A DNA stretch of 64,000 nucleotides from Hydrogenophilales bacterium 16-64-46. Lineage in GTDB: Bacteria; Pseudomonadota; Gammaproteobacteria; Burkholderiales; Thiobacillaceae. Shown piece after piece: positions 33,724 through 43,312 of this stretch; the first letter of the stretch is position 1; the number at the start of each line of letters is the position of its first letter. The stretch is taken from contig NCGY01000004.1 in assembly GCA_002281775.1 (NCBI GenBank), forward strand, positions 186,001-250,000, in the 5' to 3' direction. The notes under the pieces were generated by a model. That model was not told where the DNA came from. It ran no database searches and saw only the letters and a program-made list of their open reading frames with translations. The translations under genes were made by a program, and so were the position numbers.

Positions 33724-33739
33724 TGCATAGCCTGTGCCA
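33724..33739 (-). promoter_or_regulatory. Sigma-54 (RpoN) type promoter
   Basis: On the minus strand TGGCAC (33739-33734), five bases, then ATGCA (33728-33724) gives the -24/-12 pattern with the invariant GG-N10-GC. Transcription should begin near 33713, 39 bases ahead of the unknown gene. A perfect 8-bp inverted repeat at 33827-33844 stands at about -115 to -130, where activator sites usually lie. Confidence 0.6.
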
Positions 33740-33826
33740 GTTTGGCAGGACAGTGTGTCAGGTCAGGCTGGATGCGGGCTGGTGGCCAGGAGACGATGCG
33801 CGATCGGCGCGGCGGGACGATCCAGA

Positions 33827-33844
33827 GCGTCGAATCTTCGACGC
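33827..33844. promoter_or_regulatory. Perfect inverted repeat, candidate activator site or hairpin
   Basis: GCGTCGAATCTTCGACGC has two 8-bp arms around 2 bases. Its distance from the sigma-54 promoter suits an enhancer-binding protein. It also lies 17 bases after the lytic transglycosylase stop, so it could instead be a hairpin ending that mRNA; no T-run follows on the minus strand. Confidence 0.4.
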
Positions 33845-33860
33845 CTGCACGAAGGAAATG

Positions 33861-34487
33861 TCAGCTGCGTGACGCTGTGGCGGTGCGGGTGGCGGGCTGG
33901 TAGTCCCAATGGCGCTTCCAGGCGCCGACGACGAGATTGGGATACTCGGCGCGGCCCAGGCTGCCGTTGTAGCGTCCGAGGGCGCGGAAGAGGTCACCAC
34001 GTTCGATGTCAATGTAATGGCGCAGTATCAGCGCGCCATAGCGAAGATTCGTGCGCAACTGGAACAGGTTGTGGTCGGGCTTGCCGATGGCCTTGACCCA
34101 GAACGGCATCACCTGGGTGTAGCCACGCGCACCGACCGGTGACACGGCGTATTTGCGGAACCCGCTTTCGACCTGGATGAGGCCCAGCATCATTTGCGGG
34201 TCGACACCGGCGCGCGAGGCTTCCCAGTGCAGCGTAGTCAGGAATTCCAGGCGTTCGGTTTCGTCGGGCATCCGCTTGGCCAGCCGGCGCGACATTTCCT
34301 TCAGCCAGGCGACCTCGTCTGCCGGGTTGCTGAACGCGGTACGCGTGACCGGCGTGTCGGCCAGGCCGCGTTGCAGCGAGGCGCGCGCATTGGCGGACAG
34401 GGCTTCCTCGCGCTGCGCGCCGGCACAAGCAGGCTGCGCCAGCCACAGGGCGGTGAGCAGAACAGCGAGTTGCGTCGTGGTTTTCAT
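33861..34487 (-). CDS. Lytic transglycosylase (SLT domain)
   Basis: A 208-residue exported enzyme (signal MKTTTQLAVLLTALWLAQPACA) that cleaves peptidoglycan with formation of anhydromuramic ends. The SLT motif has the catalytic Glu in MLGLIQVESGFRKYAVSPVGARGYTQVMPFW, and the substrate block ALGRYNGSLGRAEYPNLV follows. It starts one base after proS, so it is the second gene of that transcript. Confidence 0.9.
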   Translation of the reverse strand: MKTTTQLAVLLTALWLAQPACAGAQREEALSANARASLQRGLADTPVTRTAFSNPADEVAWLKEMSRRLAKRMPDETERLEFLTTLHWEASRAGVDPQMMLGLIQVESGFRKYAVSPVGARGYTQVMPFWVKAIGKPDHNLFQLRTNLRYGALILRHYIDIERGDLFRALGRYNGSLGRAEYPNLVVGAWKRHWDYQPATRTATASRS

Positions 34488-34488
34488 G

Positions 34489-36210
34489 TCAGCCTTCCAT
34501 CAATCCTGTCAAAAATGCCGCTGCCTCCGTCAGTGCGATTTTCTGCGCCTCGGCACTGCCTGCGCGGCGTGCCTGGTACTCGATCACCCCTTCCTTCAGA
34601 CCGCGCTCGCCGAGCGTCACACGGTGCGGAATGCCGATCAGTTCGGCGTCGGCGAACATCACACCCGGCCGCTCATCGCGGTCGTCGAGCAGCACATCGA
34701 AGCCGGCGGCATGCAATTCAGCATACAAGGTATCGGCGGCAGTTTTAACCGCGTCGCTCTTGCCGTAGCCAATCGCAACAATCATCAGCAAGAAGGGTGC
34801 CATGGCCTTGGGCCAGATGATGCCCCGGTCGTCGTGATTCTGCTCGATGGCCGAGGCCACGATGCGTGACACGCCAATGCCGTAGCAGCCCATTTCCATG
34901 ACCTGCGCCTGCCCGGTCTCGTCCAGATAGGTCGCGTTCATGGCCTGCGAATACTTGCTGCCCAGCTGGAACACATGGCCCACCTCGATCCCTTTGCACA
35001 GTTCGAGCCGGCCCTTACCGTCCGGGCTGGCGTCGCCCGCCACCACATTTCTGATATCGGCCACCAGCTCGGGTTCCTGCAGGTCGCGGCCAAAATTGAC
35101 GCCGGCCAGGTGCAGCTTGGGCTTGTTCGCGCCGCAGACAAAATCGCCCATGACCGCCACGCTGTGGTCGGCGACGAGGCGGATTTTCGCGCGGTCGATG
35201 CCGACCGGGCCGAGAAAGCCGGGTGGGCAGCCGAAGGCCTCACGGATTTCGGTTTCGCTGGCTAGCCGGAAATCGGCCATGCCGTCGAGTTTTCCGAGCT
35301 TCACTTCGTTGATTTCGTGGTCGCCCCGCACCAGGGCGGCGACCAACTGTTCGCCCGCCATGTAGACCACGCATTTGACTGTGCGCGTGATGTCGATGCC
35401 GAGCAGGGCCGCCACGTCTTCACAAGAGGTCTGTTTCGGCGTGTCGACCTCGCGCATCGTTTCCGTTGCCGCCGGACGCGGTGCGGCGGGGGGCAGCGCC
35501 TCGGCCTTTTCGACGTTGGCGGCGTAGCCGGAATCCGGGCAGAACGCCAGCGTGTCCTCGCCCGAGTCGGCCAGCACGTGAAACTCGTGCGAGCCCGAGC
35601 CGCCGATGGCCCCCGTGTCGGCGGCGACGGCGCGGAAGGTCAGCCCCAGGCGGGAGAAGATGCGGCCGTAGGCGTCGTACATGGTCTGGTAGGTGTCGAC
35701 CAGCGACGCGCGGCTGGCGTGGAAGGAATAGGCATCTTTCATCAGGAACTCGCGCGCGCGCATCACGCCGAAGCGCGGCCGGATCTCGTCGCGGAACTTC
35801 ATCTGGATCTGGTAGAAATTCAGTGGCAACTGCCGGTAGCTCCTGATCTCGCGGCGGGCGAGGTCGGTGATGACTTCCTCATGCGTGGGGCCGAAGCAGA
35901 AATCGCGCTCGTGACGATCCTTGATCTTGAGCATCTGCGGACCGAACACCGCCCAACGCCCGGATTCCTGCCACAACTCGGCGGGTTGCACCGCCGGCAT
36001 CAGGAGTTCGATGGCACCTGCACGGTTCATCTCCTCGCGCACCACGGCTTCCACCCGGCGCAGCACGCGCAGGCCCAGCGGCATCCAGGTGTAGAGACCC
36101 GAGCCCAGGCGCTTGATGAGGCCGGCGCGCAGCATGAGCTTGTGGCTGATGAGCTCGGCCTCGCTGGGGGCTTCCTTGGTGGTGGAGAGAAAAAACTGGC
36201 TGGCGCGCAT
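34489..36210 (-). CDS. proS: Prolyl-tRNA synthetase
   Basis: A 573-residue class II synthetase of the bacterial type with the inserted editing domain between motifs 2 and 3 (residues about 230-390). The N-terminus [46 protein letters not shown] and motif 2 ([25 protein letters not shown]) are typical, with motif 3 in [17 protein letters not shown]. It is full length and ends with the anticodon-binding domain. It is divergent from the spermidine synthase-like gene. Confidence 0.97.
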   Translation of the reverse strand: MRASQFFLSTTKEAPSEAELISHKLMLRAGLIKRLGSGLYTWMPLGLRVLRRVEAVVREEMNRAGAIELLMPAVQPAELWQESGRWAVFGPQMLKIKDRHERDFCFGPTHEEVITDLARREIRSYRQLPLNFYQIQMKFRDEIRPRFGVMRAREFLMKDAYSFHASRASLVDTYQTMYDAYGRIFSRLGLTFRAVAADTGAIGGSGSHEFHVLADSGEDTLAFCPDSGYAANVEKAEALPPAAPRPAATETMREVDTPKQTSCEDVAALLGIDITRTVKCVVYMAGEQLVAALVRGDHEINEVKLGKLDGMADFRLASETEIREAFGCPPGFLGPVGIDRAKIRLVADHSVAVMGDFVCGANKPKLHLAGVNFGRDLQEPELVADIRNVVAGDASPDGKGRLELCKGIEVGHVFQLGSKYSQAMNATYLDETGQAQVMEMGCYGIGVSRIVASAIEQNHDDRGIIWPKAMAPFLLMIVAIGYGKSDAVKTAADTLYAELHAAGFDVLLDDRDERPGVMFADAELIGIPHRVTLGERGLKEGVIEYQARRAGSAEAQKIALTEAAAFLTGLMEG

Positions 36211-36292
36211 GGCGGACTATCGTGGACGAAAACGCGCATTTTAGCGTGCGCGAGGGTAATCTTTCGCCCTCGATTTCTGGGATGGAACACCT

Positions 36293-37063
36293 ATGCGGCT
36301 GAAATTCGGCAAGCATCGCGCGTCGGACGACGGCGTGGAAGTAACGGAGGCACGCGGGGTACGCACCCTGCATCTGGGCAGTCGTGCGATCCAGAGCGCC
36401 ATGCGCGTGTCGCGGCCCTGGGACCTGGAGCTGGCGTATACCCGGGCGATGATGGGCTTCGTCATGTTCAACCCCCAGCCGCAACAGGTGCTGATGATCG
36501 GCCTTGGCGGCGGATCGCTGGCCAAATTTATCCGCAAGCATCGCGAGCAGACGCACATCACGGCGGTGGAGATCGATCCCCGGGTCATCGCTGCAGCGCG
36601 CGGGCAGTTCGAGCTTCCGCCTAACGACGCCACGCTCGACGTGATCGAGGCGGACGGCGCGCTCTATGTACGCCAGCATCCGGCCAGTGCCGACGTGATC
36701 CTGCTCGACGGCTTCGACGCCGGCAACCAGGTCGAGGCGCTGGCGACCCAGACCTTTTACGACGCTTGCCGCCGCGCCCTCCGGCCCGGTGGCATCCTGG
36801 TGGTCAATCTCTGGGGCCGCGACCACGAGTTTGCCGAATATTTCGCGCGCCTTGCCCGGGCCTTCGACGGCGAGATCGGCTGGCTGTCGGTGCAGGACAA
36901 GACCAACGTCATCGTCTTCGGCTTTGCCGATGACGGTGCCTCCGCGAAACTGGTCGAGGTCCAGCCCCGGCTCGCCGACCTGGGCAAACGCTGGGGGCTC
37001 GACCTGCGTGGTTTTGCACGCGACATGCAGTGGGCGGACGGCATCGCGCCGCTGCTGGGCTGA
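36293..37063 (+). CDS. Spermidine synthase-like methyltransferase-fold protein
   Basis: A 256-residue protein with the SpeE-type Rossmann core: VLMIGLGGGSLAKFIRKH, TAVEIDPRVIAAARGQF, DVIEADGALYVRQHPASADVILLDGFDAG and a C-terminal sheet. The GGGxG and DGFD positions match polyamine aminopropyltransferases, but the protein is shorter than usual and lacks a clear N-terminal beta domain, so its substrate is unsure. It is a single gene between divergent proS and rppH. Confidence 0.78.
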   Translation: MRLKFGKHRASDDGVEVTEARGVRTLHLGSRAIQSAMRVSRPWDLELAYTRAMMGFVMFNPQPQQVLMIGLGGGSLAKFIRKHREQTHITAVEIDPRVIAAARGQFELPPNDATLDVIEADGALYVRQHPASADVILLDGFDAGNQVEALATQTFYDACRRALRPGGILVVNLWGRDHEFAEYFARLARAFDGEIGWLSVQDKTNVIVFGFADDGASAKLVEVQPRLADLGKRWGLDLRGFARDMQWADGIAPLLG

Positions 37064-37204
37064 GACCCGGAGACCGGTGTAGTCGGCGTCTGGAAAACCC
37101 AGATAAAACAAGGCTTAACCGGGTGTTTCCAGGTGCCTCGGGTTTGCAATTTGAGGTGGCTGTGAAAGAATGCAGCCAACTCAATCAATTGTATGGTGGC
37201 GGCC

Positions 37205-37762
37205 ATGATAGACCGAGAAGGATACCGCCCGAACGTTGGCATCATTTTGTGCAACGCGCAGAACCAGGTTTTCTGGGGCAAGCGCGTCAACCAGCACGCC
37301 TGGCAGTTTCCCCAGGGCGGAATCAATGCCGGAGAAACGCCGGAACAGGCCATGTACCGGGAGCTGGAGGAAGAAGTCGGCCTGATGCCCGAACACGTCC
37401 GCGTACTCGGTCGTACCCGAGAATGGCTGCGTTACGACGTGCCGTCGCACTGGACGCGTCGTGACAGCCGGGGCATCTATCGCGGCCAGAAACAGATCTG
37501 GTTCCTGTTGCGCCTGACGGGCCGTGACTGTGATGTCTGCCTGCGTGCCAGCACGCATCCGGAATTCGATGCCTGGCGCTGGAACGAATACTGGATTCCG
37601 ATGGAGACCGTGGTCGACTTCAAGCGCGAGGTCTATCGCTTGGCGCTGGAAGAGCTGGAGCGCTATCTGCACAAGGACATCCGCTTCCTCCGCCAGCGGG
37701 CACGCCGGCTGTGCGACCGGCGCAATGCGCTACCGGAAGCGGCAACGCCCCACAAGGCCTGA
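37205..37762 (+). CDS. rppH: RNA 5'-pyrophosphohydrolase (Nudix)
   Basis: A 185-residue enzyme that removes pyrophosphate from mRNA 5' ends to start decay. The Nudix box is [23 protein letters not shown], with RppH-typical flanks ([36 protein letters not shown]). ATG at 37205 is chosen because it matches the family N-terminus; ATG at 37193 is in frame upstream. It is slightly longer than E. coli RppH (176 residues). Confidence 0.95.
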   Translation: MIDREGYRPNVGIILCNAQNQVFWGKRVNQHAWQFPQGGINAGETPEQAMYRELEEEVGLMPEHVRVLGRTREWLRYDVPSHWTRRDSRGIYRGQKQIWFLLRLTGRDCDVCLRASTHPEFDAWRWNEYWIPMETVVDFKREVYRLALEELERYLHKDIRFLRQRARRLCDRRNALPEAATPHKA

Positions 37763-37779
37763 GAGTAAACTGGCGCAAC

Positions 37780-38139
37780 ATGAAAATCAGGTTGCGTCCT
37801 TCCAGTATTCCTTTGACAGCGGTTGTGCGCGAGCCCGGCCAGCCCCTGTGGCAGATTGCGCCGACCCGCGACGCCGCCGGCCAGCGCCTGACCGACTTCA
37901 TGATGCTGATTCCGCGCTTGCGCGACCGCCCGGCGGGTGAGATCGAACGCGCATCACGGGACATTCAGGCGGTACTGGCCCTGCACCACGACGTGGTGTT
38001 CGCCGACCTCAATCTCAAGCTGAACGTGCTCTGGGTGTCGCTGCGTCCCCGCCAGGGGGCGATTGCCGAGCTGGTTGCCGCGATCCGGCTGCGCGTGCCG
38101 GAGGCAGTGTTGATTGCCCATCAGCCTTTTGTGCTGTAG
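37780..38139 (+). CDS. Uncharacterised 119-residue protein
   Basis: I do not recognise this protein. It is a compact sequence (KIRLRPSSIPLTAVVREPGQPLWQIAPTRDAAGQRLTDFMMLIPRLRD) with a C-terminal half that looks like a beta-alpha-beta unit (DVVFADLNLKLNVLWVSLRPRQGAIAELVAAIRLRVPEAVLIAHQP). No signal peptide or known motif. It follows rppH by 17 bases and may be co-transcribed. Start ATG at 37780. Confidence 0.6.
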   Translation: MKIRLRPSSIPLTAVVREPGQPLWQIAPTRDAAGQRLTDFMMLIPRLRDRPAGEIERASRDIQAVLALHHDVVFADLNLKLNVLWVSLRPRQGAIAELVAAIRLRVPEAVLIAHQPFVL

Positions 38140-38192
38140 CCGGGCAGTCTGGCTCCGTTATCCTTGCAGAACCGGAGACGAGGAGAGTCTGC

Positions 38193-38852
38193 ATGAACAG
38201 GACAAAAATTTTCGCCGCGCTGAGCGTGGCTGCTTCGCTCGGAGCCGCGACCGCCGTGGCCAACGGCTCGGAACCCGACACCGCACAAGCGCCAGTCCAG
38301 GCGGCTGTGGCACCGGGCGTGCCCATGACGCCGGTCTGGGTACAGTTGCCCGCCGCCGGAAGCTATCCATATTACCTGATGCCCCCCCAGCCGGTGCCGC
38401 CCTTTCCGCTGCCGCAGATGACGCTGCCGCCCGGCTGGGGACCATTCGTGATGGTGTGGGTGCCGGTGCAGGCCCTGCAAGCCTGGCCCGTGCCGCCGGT
38501 CGTCGACTACGGCCCGGTGATGGACACGCCGGTGATCGTTTTGCCCGAGCCCGAGCCCGAGCCTGAGCCCGCACCGGCACCGGCCGGAGTGTCTCCTGCG
38601 GGGCTGGCACCGGCCGCTCCGCCAGAGGTGCCCGTGTCAGAAGTCGATTACGGTCCGATTGCCCCGACCCCTGTGGTCGAACTGCCGGATTTCACCGCCC
38701 CACCTGCGGTGGCTGCACCTGTGAAACCCCCCGCAAAGGCCAGGAAAAAGCCGGTTTCCAGGAAAAAACCAGTGAGCAAGGCCCCTGCGGCCGCCGCGCC
38801 TGCCAAGAAGCGCATGTGCTGGTACAACGGTGTGGTCGAACCCTGCCGCTGA
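38193..38852 (+). CDS. Exported proline-rich repeat protein
   Basis: A 219-residue protein with a signal peptide (KIFAALSVAASLGAATAVANG). The rest is Pro/Val rich and contains an internal duplication (VDYGPVMDTPVIVLPEPE and VDYGPIAPTPVVELPDF), a Glu-Pro run encoded by tandem GAGCCC units near 38547-38575, and a Lys-rich PVSRKKPVSK stretch. It ends CWYNGVVEPCR with two Cys. TonB-like linkers have similar composition, but no known domain is visible. It has AGGAG before the ATG. It may span the periplasm or bind cell-wall polymers. Confidence 0.65.
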   Translation: MNRTKIFAALSVAASLGAATAVANGSEPDTAQAPVQAAVAPGVPMTPVWVQLPAAGSYPYYLMPPQPVPPFPLPQMTLPPGWGPFVMVWVPVQALQAWPVPPVVDYGPVMDTPVIVLPEPEPEPEPAPAPAGVSPAGLAPAAPPEVPVSEVDYGPIAPTPVVELPDFTAPPAVAAPVKPPAKARKKPVSRKKPVSKAPAAAAPAKKRMCWYNGVVEPCR

Positions 38853-38968
38853 ATATCCCGCCAGAGAACAGGGTCGCCAGCCGGACTGACGCCCCCGTTC
38901 GGAGTAATACCCAAGGGCGGAGAATTGGTTGATAATCGGCGATTCCCCATAGCAATGCTGGAGCAAAC

Positions 38969-40057
38969 ATGGCTGTTTCCGAACTTCAGGTTCAGACTGC
39001 GCTGAAAGAGCTGATCGACCCCAACACGCAAAAAGACTACATCGCCACCAAGTCGGCCAAGAACATCAAGGTCGATGGCGGTGCCGTAACGCTGGACGTG
39101 GTGCTGGGCTACCCTGCACAGAGCCAGCTGGCCATCCTCAAGCAGCAGATCGAGGACAAGCTCAAGTCCATCGACGGCGTGACCGCTGCCACGGCCAACG
39201 TCAGCTACAAGATCGTCTCGCACAGCGTGCAGCGCGGCGTGAAGCTGATCCCCAATGTCAAGAACATCATTGCCGTTGCCTCGGGCAAGGGCGGCGTCGG
39301 CAAGTCCACCACTGCCGTCAACCTGGCGCTGGCGCTGGCCGCCGAAGGCGCGTCGGTCGGCATGCTCGATGCCGACATCTACGGCCCGTCGCAGCCGACC
39401 ATGCTCGGCATCACCGACAAACCCGAATCGACCGACGGCAAGAACCTCGACCCACTGATCGGCCACGGCATCCAGGCGATGTCGATCGGCTTTTTGATCG
39501 ACGTCGAGACGCCGATGGTCTGGCGCGGCCCGATGGTCACGCAGGCGCTCGAACAGCTCTTGAACAACACCAACTGGAAAGACCTCGACTACCTCGTCGT
39601 CGACCTGCCGCCCGGCACCGGCGACATCCAGTTGACGCTCGCCCAGCGTGTGCCCGTCACCGGCGCGGTCATCGTCACGACGCCGCAGGACATCGCGCTG
39701 ATCGACGCGCGCAAGGGCCTGAAGATGTTCGAAAAGGTCGGCATCCCCATCCTCGGCGTGGTCGAGAACATGAGCCTGCACATCTGTTCGAATTGCGGCC
39801 ATGAAGAGCGCATCTTCGGCGAAGGCGGTGGGGAGCGCATGTGCCGTGACTACAACGTCGAGTTCCTCGGGGCGCTCCCGCTGGACGGCAGGATCCGCCA
39901 CGATACCGACACCGGCAAGCCTTCGGTGGTGGCCGACCCGAACGGTCGCGTCACCGACATCTACAAGACCATTGCCCGTCGCGTGGCGGTGAAGATTGGC
40001 GAAACCGCTGTCGATCACTCGGCCAAATTCCCGAACATCGTTATTTCCAACACCTGA
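38969..40057 (+). CDS. apbC: Iron-sulfur cluster carrier ATPase Mrp/ApbC
   Basis: A 362-residue P-loop protein that carries and delivers Fe-S clusters. The N-terminal MIP18/DUF59 domain (about 1-90) precedes the ATPase with the deviant Walker [29 protein letters not shown] and [11 protein letters not shown]. The cluster-binding pair is CSNC near residue 273. It is full length and its stop overlaps the dcd start by one base (TGATG). Confidence 0.95.
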   Translation: MAVSELQVQTALKELIDPNTQKDYIATKSAKNIKVDGGAVTLDVVLGYPAQSQLAILKQQIEDKLKSIDGVTAATANVSYKIVSHSVQRGVKLIPNVKNIIAVASGKGGVGKSTTAVNLALALAAEGASVGMLDADIYGPSQPTMLGITDKPESTDGKNLDPLIGHGIQAMSIGFLIDVETPMVWRGPMVTQALEQLLNNTNWKDLDYLVVDLPPGTGDIQLTLAQRVPVTGAVIVTTPQDIALIDARKGLKMFEKVGIPILGVVENMSLHICSNCGHEERIFGEGGGERMCRDYNVEFLGALPLDGRIRHDTDTGKPSVVADPNGRVTDIYKTIARRVAVKIGETAVDHSAKFPNIVISNT

Positions 40058-40623
40058 TGAGCATCAAGTCCGACCGCTGGATCCGCCGCATGGCGGAGAG
40101 CCAGGGCATGATCGAGCCGTTTGAGCCCGGTCAGGTCAAATCCGTAGGCGGTCAGGCCATTGTTTCGTATGGCACGTCGAGCTACGGCTACGACGTGCGT
40201 TGCGCGAACGAATTCAAGATATTCACCAACCTCAACCACACCCTGGTGGATCCCAAGTCCTTTGATCCGGATTCTTTTGTCGAAGTCTCGGGTGCGTCCT
40301 GCATCATTCCGCCCAATTCCTTTGCATTGGCCCGTACGGTCGAGTATTTCCGCATTCCACGCAGCGTGCTCACGATCTGTTTGGGCAAGAGCACCTACGC
40401 GCGTTGCGGCATCATCGTCAACGTGACCCCGCTGGAGCCGGAGTGGGAAGGCCATGTGACGCTGGAGTTTTCCAACACCACGCCGCTGCCTGCACGTATC
40501 TACGCCAACGAAGGCGTGGCACAGATGCTGTTCCTCGAATCCGACGAGGTGTGCGAAACCTCCTACAAGGATCGTGGCGGCAAATACCAGGGACAGGTCG
40601 GCGTGACCCTGCCCAAGATTTAA
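40057..40623 (+). CDS. dcd: dCTP deaminase
   Basis: A 188-residue trimeric enzyme converting dCTP to dUTP for thymidylate synthesis. It shows [25 protein letters not shown], and the catalytic block [34 protein letters not shown] with its catalytic Glu. Length matches E. coli Dcd. It is coupled to apbC through a one-base overlap. Confidence 0.96.
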   Translation: MSIKSDRWIRRMAESQGMIEPFEPGQVKSVGGQAIVSYGTSSYGYDVRCANEFKIFTNLNHTLVDPKSFDPDSFVEVSGASCIIPPNSFALARTVEYFRIPRSVLTICLGKSTYARCGIIVNVTPLEPEWEGHVTLEFSNTTPLPARIYANEGVAQMLFLESDEVCETSYKDRGGKYQGQVGVTLPKI

Positions 40624-40925
40624 CCTAGATACCGCAGTTGACCGCTTTTCACTCTCGTGAGAGTCGCATGAATACGAGCTTTTGTGCCAACGATTACGTT
40701 CACCCAATGGGTGAGACCGCTACGCGCCCGCTGGCACGCCGGCTCGTGCGCCTGCCATTGTCGCGCCTCCTTGCGGGCCCCGGCCCGCGGCGTCGTTGCT
40801 TCGCGGCAGTCACCCGATCCGACGCACCATCAAGCGCGTCCAACTACGGTTTCTAGGTTTAATATCCCGGACGTCTGCCCGACGTACAATCCGCGCTTTT
40901 CCCCCAGTCCTATTCAGGAGCCGCA
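40624..40925 (+). promoter_or_regulatory. 302-base non-coding leader of the decarboxylase gene
   Basis: No convincing gene is present. The stretch holds several short inverted repeats: TCACCC-AAT-GGGTGA (about 40703), a GC-rich hairpin GCGGGCC-CC-GGCCCGC (about 40783), and ACGTC-N5-GACGT at 40871-40885 just before a -10-like TACAAT (40885-40890). AGGAG precedes the ATG at 40926. A structured or peptide-based polyamine-responsive leader is conceivable, as for some ornithine decarboxylases, but nothing specific identifies one. Confidence 0.4.
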
Positions 40926-43163
40926 ATGCGCTTCCGTTTTCCCGTTGTCATCATCGACGAGGATTTCCGTTCCGAGAACGCTTCGGGGCTGGGTATCCGC
41001 ACGCTAGCCGAGGCGATCGAAAAAGAAGGCATGGAGGTGCTGGGCGTCACCAATTACGGTGATCTCACGTCCTTTGCCCAGCAGCAGGCGCGTGCCTCGG
41101 CCTTCGTGTTGTCGATCGACGACGAGGAACTGGCGGGTTCGGCCGAGGACGCCAACACCGCGCTGCAAAAGCTGCGCGGCTTCGTCGAGGAGGTGCGTTT
41201 CCGCAATGCCGAAATCCCGATCTTCCTGCACGGCGAAACGCGCACCGCGCGGCACATCCCGAACGACATCCTGCGCGAGTTGAATGGCTTCATCCACATG
41301 CTGGAAGACACGCCGGAATTCCTCGCGCGCTACATCCTGCGCGAAGCGCGGGCGTATCTGGATTCGCTGGTGCCGCCCTTCTTCCGTGCGCTCACTCACT
41401 ACGCAGCCGACGGTTCGTATTCCTGGCACTGCCCCGGCCACTCGGGCGGCGTCGCCTTCCTGAAGTCGCCCATCGGCCAGATGTTTCACCAGTTTTTCGG
41501 CGAGAACCTGCTGCGCGCCGACGTCTGCAACGCGGTCGATGAATTGGGGCAAATCCTCGACCACACCGGCCCGGTCGCCGCCAGCGAGCGCAACGCTGCG
41601 CGCATCTTCAACGCCGACCACCTGTTCTTCGTCACCAACGGCACCTCGTCGTCGAACAAGATGGTGTGGCACGCCAACGTCGCGATGGGCGATATCGTCG
41701 TCGTCGACCGCAACTGCCACAAGTCGATCCTGCACGCGATCATCATGTGCGGCGCGATCCCGATCTTTTTGACGCCGACGCGCAACCACTACGGCATCAT
41801 CGGCCCGATCCCGATGGACGAGTTCCGGCCCGAGAACATTGCCAAGAAGATCGCGGCGCACCCGTTTGCCAAGGACGCGAAAGGCGGGCCGCGCATCCTC
41901 ACCATCACCCAGTCGACTTACGACGGCATCCTCTACAACGTCGACATGATCAAGGAGCTGCTGGGCGACACGGTCGACACCCTGCATTTCGACGAAGCCT
42001 GGCTGCCGCACGCGACCTTCCACGACTTCTATCGCGGCATGCACGCCATCGGCAAGAACCGCCCGCGTGCCGAAAATGCGCTGGTGTTCGCCACCCAGTC
42101 GACCCACAAGCTGCTCGCTGGCCTGAGCCAGGCGTCGCAGATCCTGGTGCAGGACGCCGAGACCCGCAAGCTCGATTTCCACCGCTTCAACGAAGCCTAT
42201 CTGATGCACATGTCGACCAGCCCGCAGTACGCGATCATCGCCTCGTGCGACATCGCCGCAGCGATGATGGAGCCGCCTGGCGGCACGGCGCTGGTCGAGG
42301 AATCGATCATCGAGGCGCTTGATTTCCGCCGTGCCATGCGCAAGGTCGACGGCGAATTCGGTGATTCGTGGTGGTTCCAGGTCTGGGGCCCCGACAACTT
42401 TGCCGACGAAGGCATCGGCGAGCGCGAGGACTGGATGCTGACCGCCAACGACCGCTGGCACGAATTCGGCAATATCGCGCCGGGGTTCAACATGCTCGAC
42501 CCGATCAAGGCTACGGTTATTACGCCCGGCCTGGACGTGGACGGCGCGTTTGCCGACTGGGGCATCCCGGCCGCCATCGTCACCAAGTATCTCGCCGAGC
42601 ACGGCGTCATCGTCGAGAAGACCGGCCTCTACTCGTTCTTCATCATGTTCACCATCGGCATCACCAAGGGCCGCTGGAACACGCTGGTCACTGCATTGCA
42701 GCAGTTCAAGTCCGACTACGACGAGAACCAGCCGCTGTGGCGGGTGCTGCCGGAGTTCATCGAGAAATATCCGCGCTACGAAAAGACCGGTCTCAAAGAC
42801 CTGTGCGACCAGATCCACACCATCTACAAGGCCAACGACGTGGCGCGTCTGACCACCGAGATGTACCTGTCGGAAATGGCACCGGCGATGAAACCGGCCG
42901 ACGCTTTCGCCAAGATGGCGCATCGCGAGATCGAGCGTGTGGAAATCGACCAGCTCGAAGGCCGCATCACCGCCATGCTGGTGACGCCTTACCCGCCGGG
43001 GATTCCGCTCCTGATTCCGGGTGAGCGCTTCAACGCCACCATCGTGCGCTATCTCCAGTTCACCCGTTCGTTCAACGAGAAATTCCCCGGTTTCGAGACC
43101 GACGTACACGGCCTGGTGGAAAACGCCGACGACGGGAAGTATTACGTTGACTGTGTGATCTGA
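40926..43163 (+). CDS. Orn/Lys/Arg decarboxylase (basic amino acid decarboxylase)
   Basis: A 745-residue fold-type I PLP enzyme with the full architecture of AdiA/LdcC/SpeF: N-terminal response-regulator-like wing domain (about 1-125), PLP domain with the lysine in ATQSTHKLLAGLSQAS (around residue 396), HFDEAWLPHATFHDFY, and the C-terminal domain ending EKFPGFETDVHGLV. It converts arginine, lysine or ornithine to an amine for polyamine synthesis or acid resistance. The exact substrate cannot be told from sequence by eye. It is a single gene with a long leader and a terminator behind it. Confidence 0.92.
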   Translation: MRFRFPVVIIDEDFRSENASGLGIRTLAEAIEKEGMEVLGVTNYGDLTSFAQQQARASAFVLSIDDEELAGSAEDANTALQKLRGFVEEVRFRNAEIPIFLHGETRTARHIPNDILRELNGFIHMLEDTPEFLARYILREARAYLDSLVPPFFRALTHYAADGSYSWHCPGHSGGVAFLKSPIGQMFHQFFGENLLRADVCNAVDELGQILDHTGPVAASERNAARIFNADHLFFVTNGTSSSNKMVWHANVAMGDIVVVDRNCHKSILHAIIMCGAIPIFLTPTRNHYGIIGPIPMDEFRPENIAKKIAAHPFAKDAKGGPRILTITQSTYDGILYNVDMIKELLGDTVDTLHFDEAWLPHATFHDFYRGMHAIGKNRPRAENALVFATQSTHKLLAGLSQASQILVQDAETRKLDFHRFNEAYLMHMSTSPQYAIIASCDIAAAMMEPPGGTALVEESIIEALDFRRAMRKVDGEFGDSWWFQVWGPDNFADEGIGEREDWMLTANDRWHEFGNIAPGFNMLDPIKATVITPGLDVDGAFADWGIPAAIVTKYLAEHGVIVEKTGLYSFFIMFTIGITKGRWNTLVTALQQFKSDYDENQPLWRVLPEFIEKYPRYEKTGLKDLCDQIHTIYKANDVARLTTEMYLSEMAPAMKPADAFAKMAHREIERVEIDQLEGRITAMLVTPYPPGIPLLIPGERFNATIVRYLQFTRSFNEKFPGFETDVHGLVENADDGKYYVDCVI

Positions 43164-43184
43164 GGGTTCCTGCCTGACACAGGA

Positions 43185-43212
43185 TTGATTTTTCAGGGAA
43201 AACGCGTATGAT
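43185..43212 (+). promoter_or_regulatory. Sigma-70 promoter of the rpsF operon
   Basis: TTGATT (43185-43190), a 16-base spacer and TATGAT (43207-43212) form a good promoter. The start point (about 43219) falls directly at the left arm of the hairpin at 43220. Confidence 0.6.
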
Positions 43213-43219
43213 TCGCGCT

Positions 43220-43244
43220 CCCCGGTCTGCCGGGGCGTTTTTTT
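43220..43244 (+). terminator. Rho-independent terminator
   Basis: CCCCGG-TCTG-CCGGGG followed by CG and seven T gives a canonical terminator, 57 bases after the decarboxylase stop. It overlaps the predicted start of the rpsF transcript. Confidence 0.85.
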
Positions 43245-43312
43245 ATTCAAGCTTGGCTATTCAACCCTTGCTCCACCGCACCGCAGCGGGGGGCTGACCC
43301 GAAAGGAACATG

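Noticed and set aside
38547..38578. Short tandem GAGCCC units as a CRISPR or mobile repeat
   Set aside because: They are in-frame codons for Glu-Pro within a proline-rich protein, without spacers.
40638..40856. Short open frame in the decarboxylase leader
   Set aside because: No ribosome site, no recognisable sequence, and typical of random GC-rich frames. A leader peptide cannot be excluded but is not supported.
41004..43250. 748-codon open frame opposite the decarboxylase
   Set aside because: Antisense shadow with low-complexity composition; the plus strand encodes an intact conserved enzyme.
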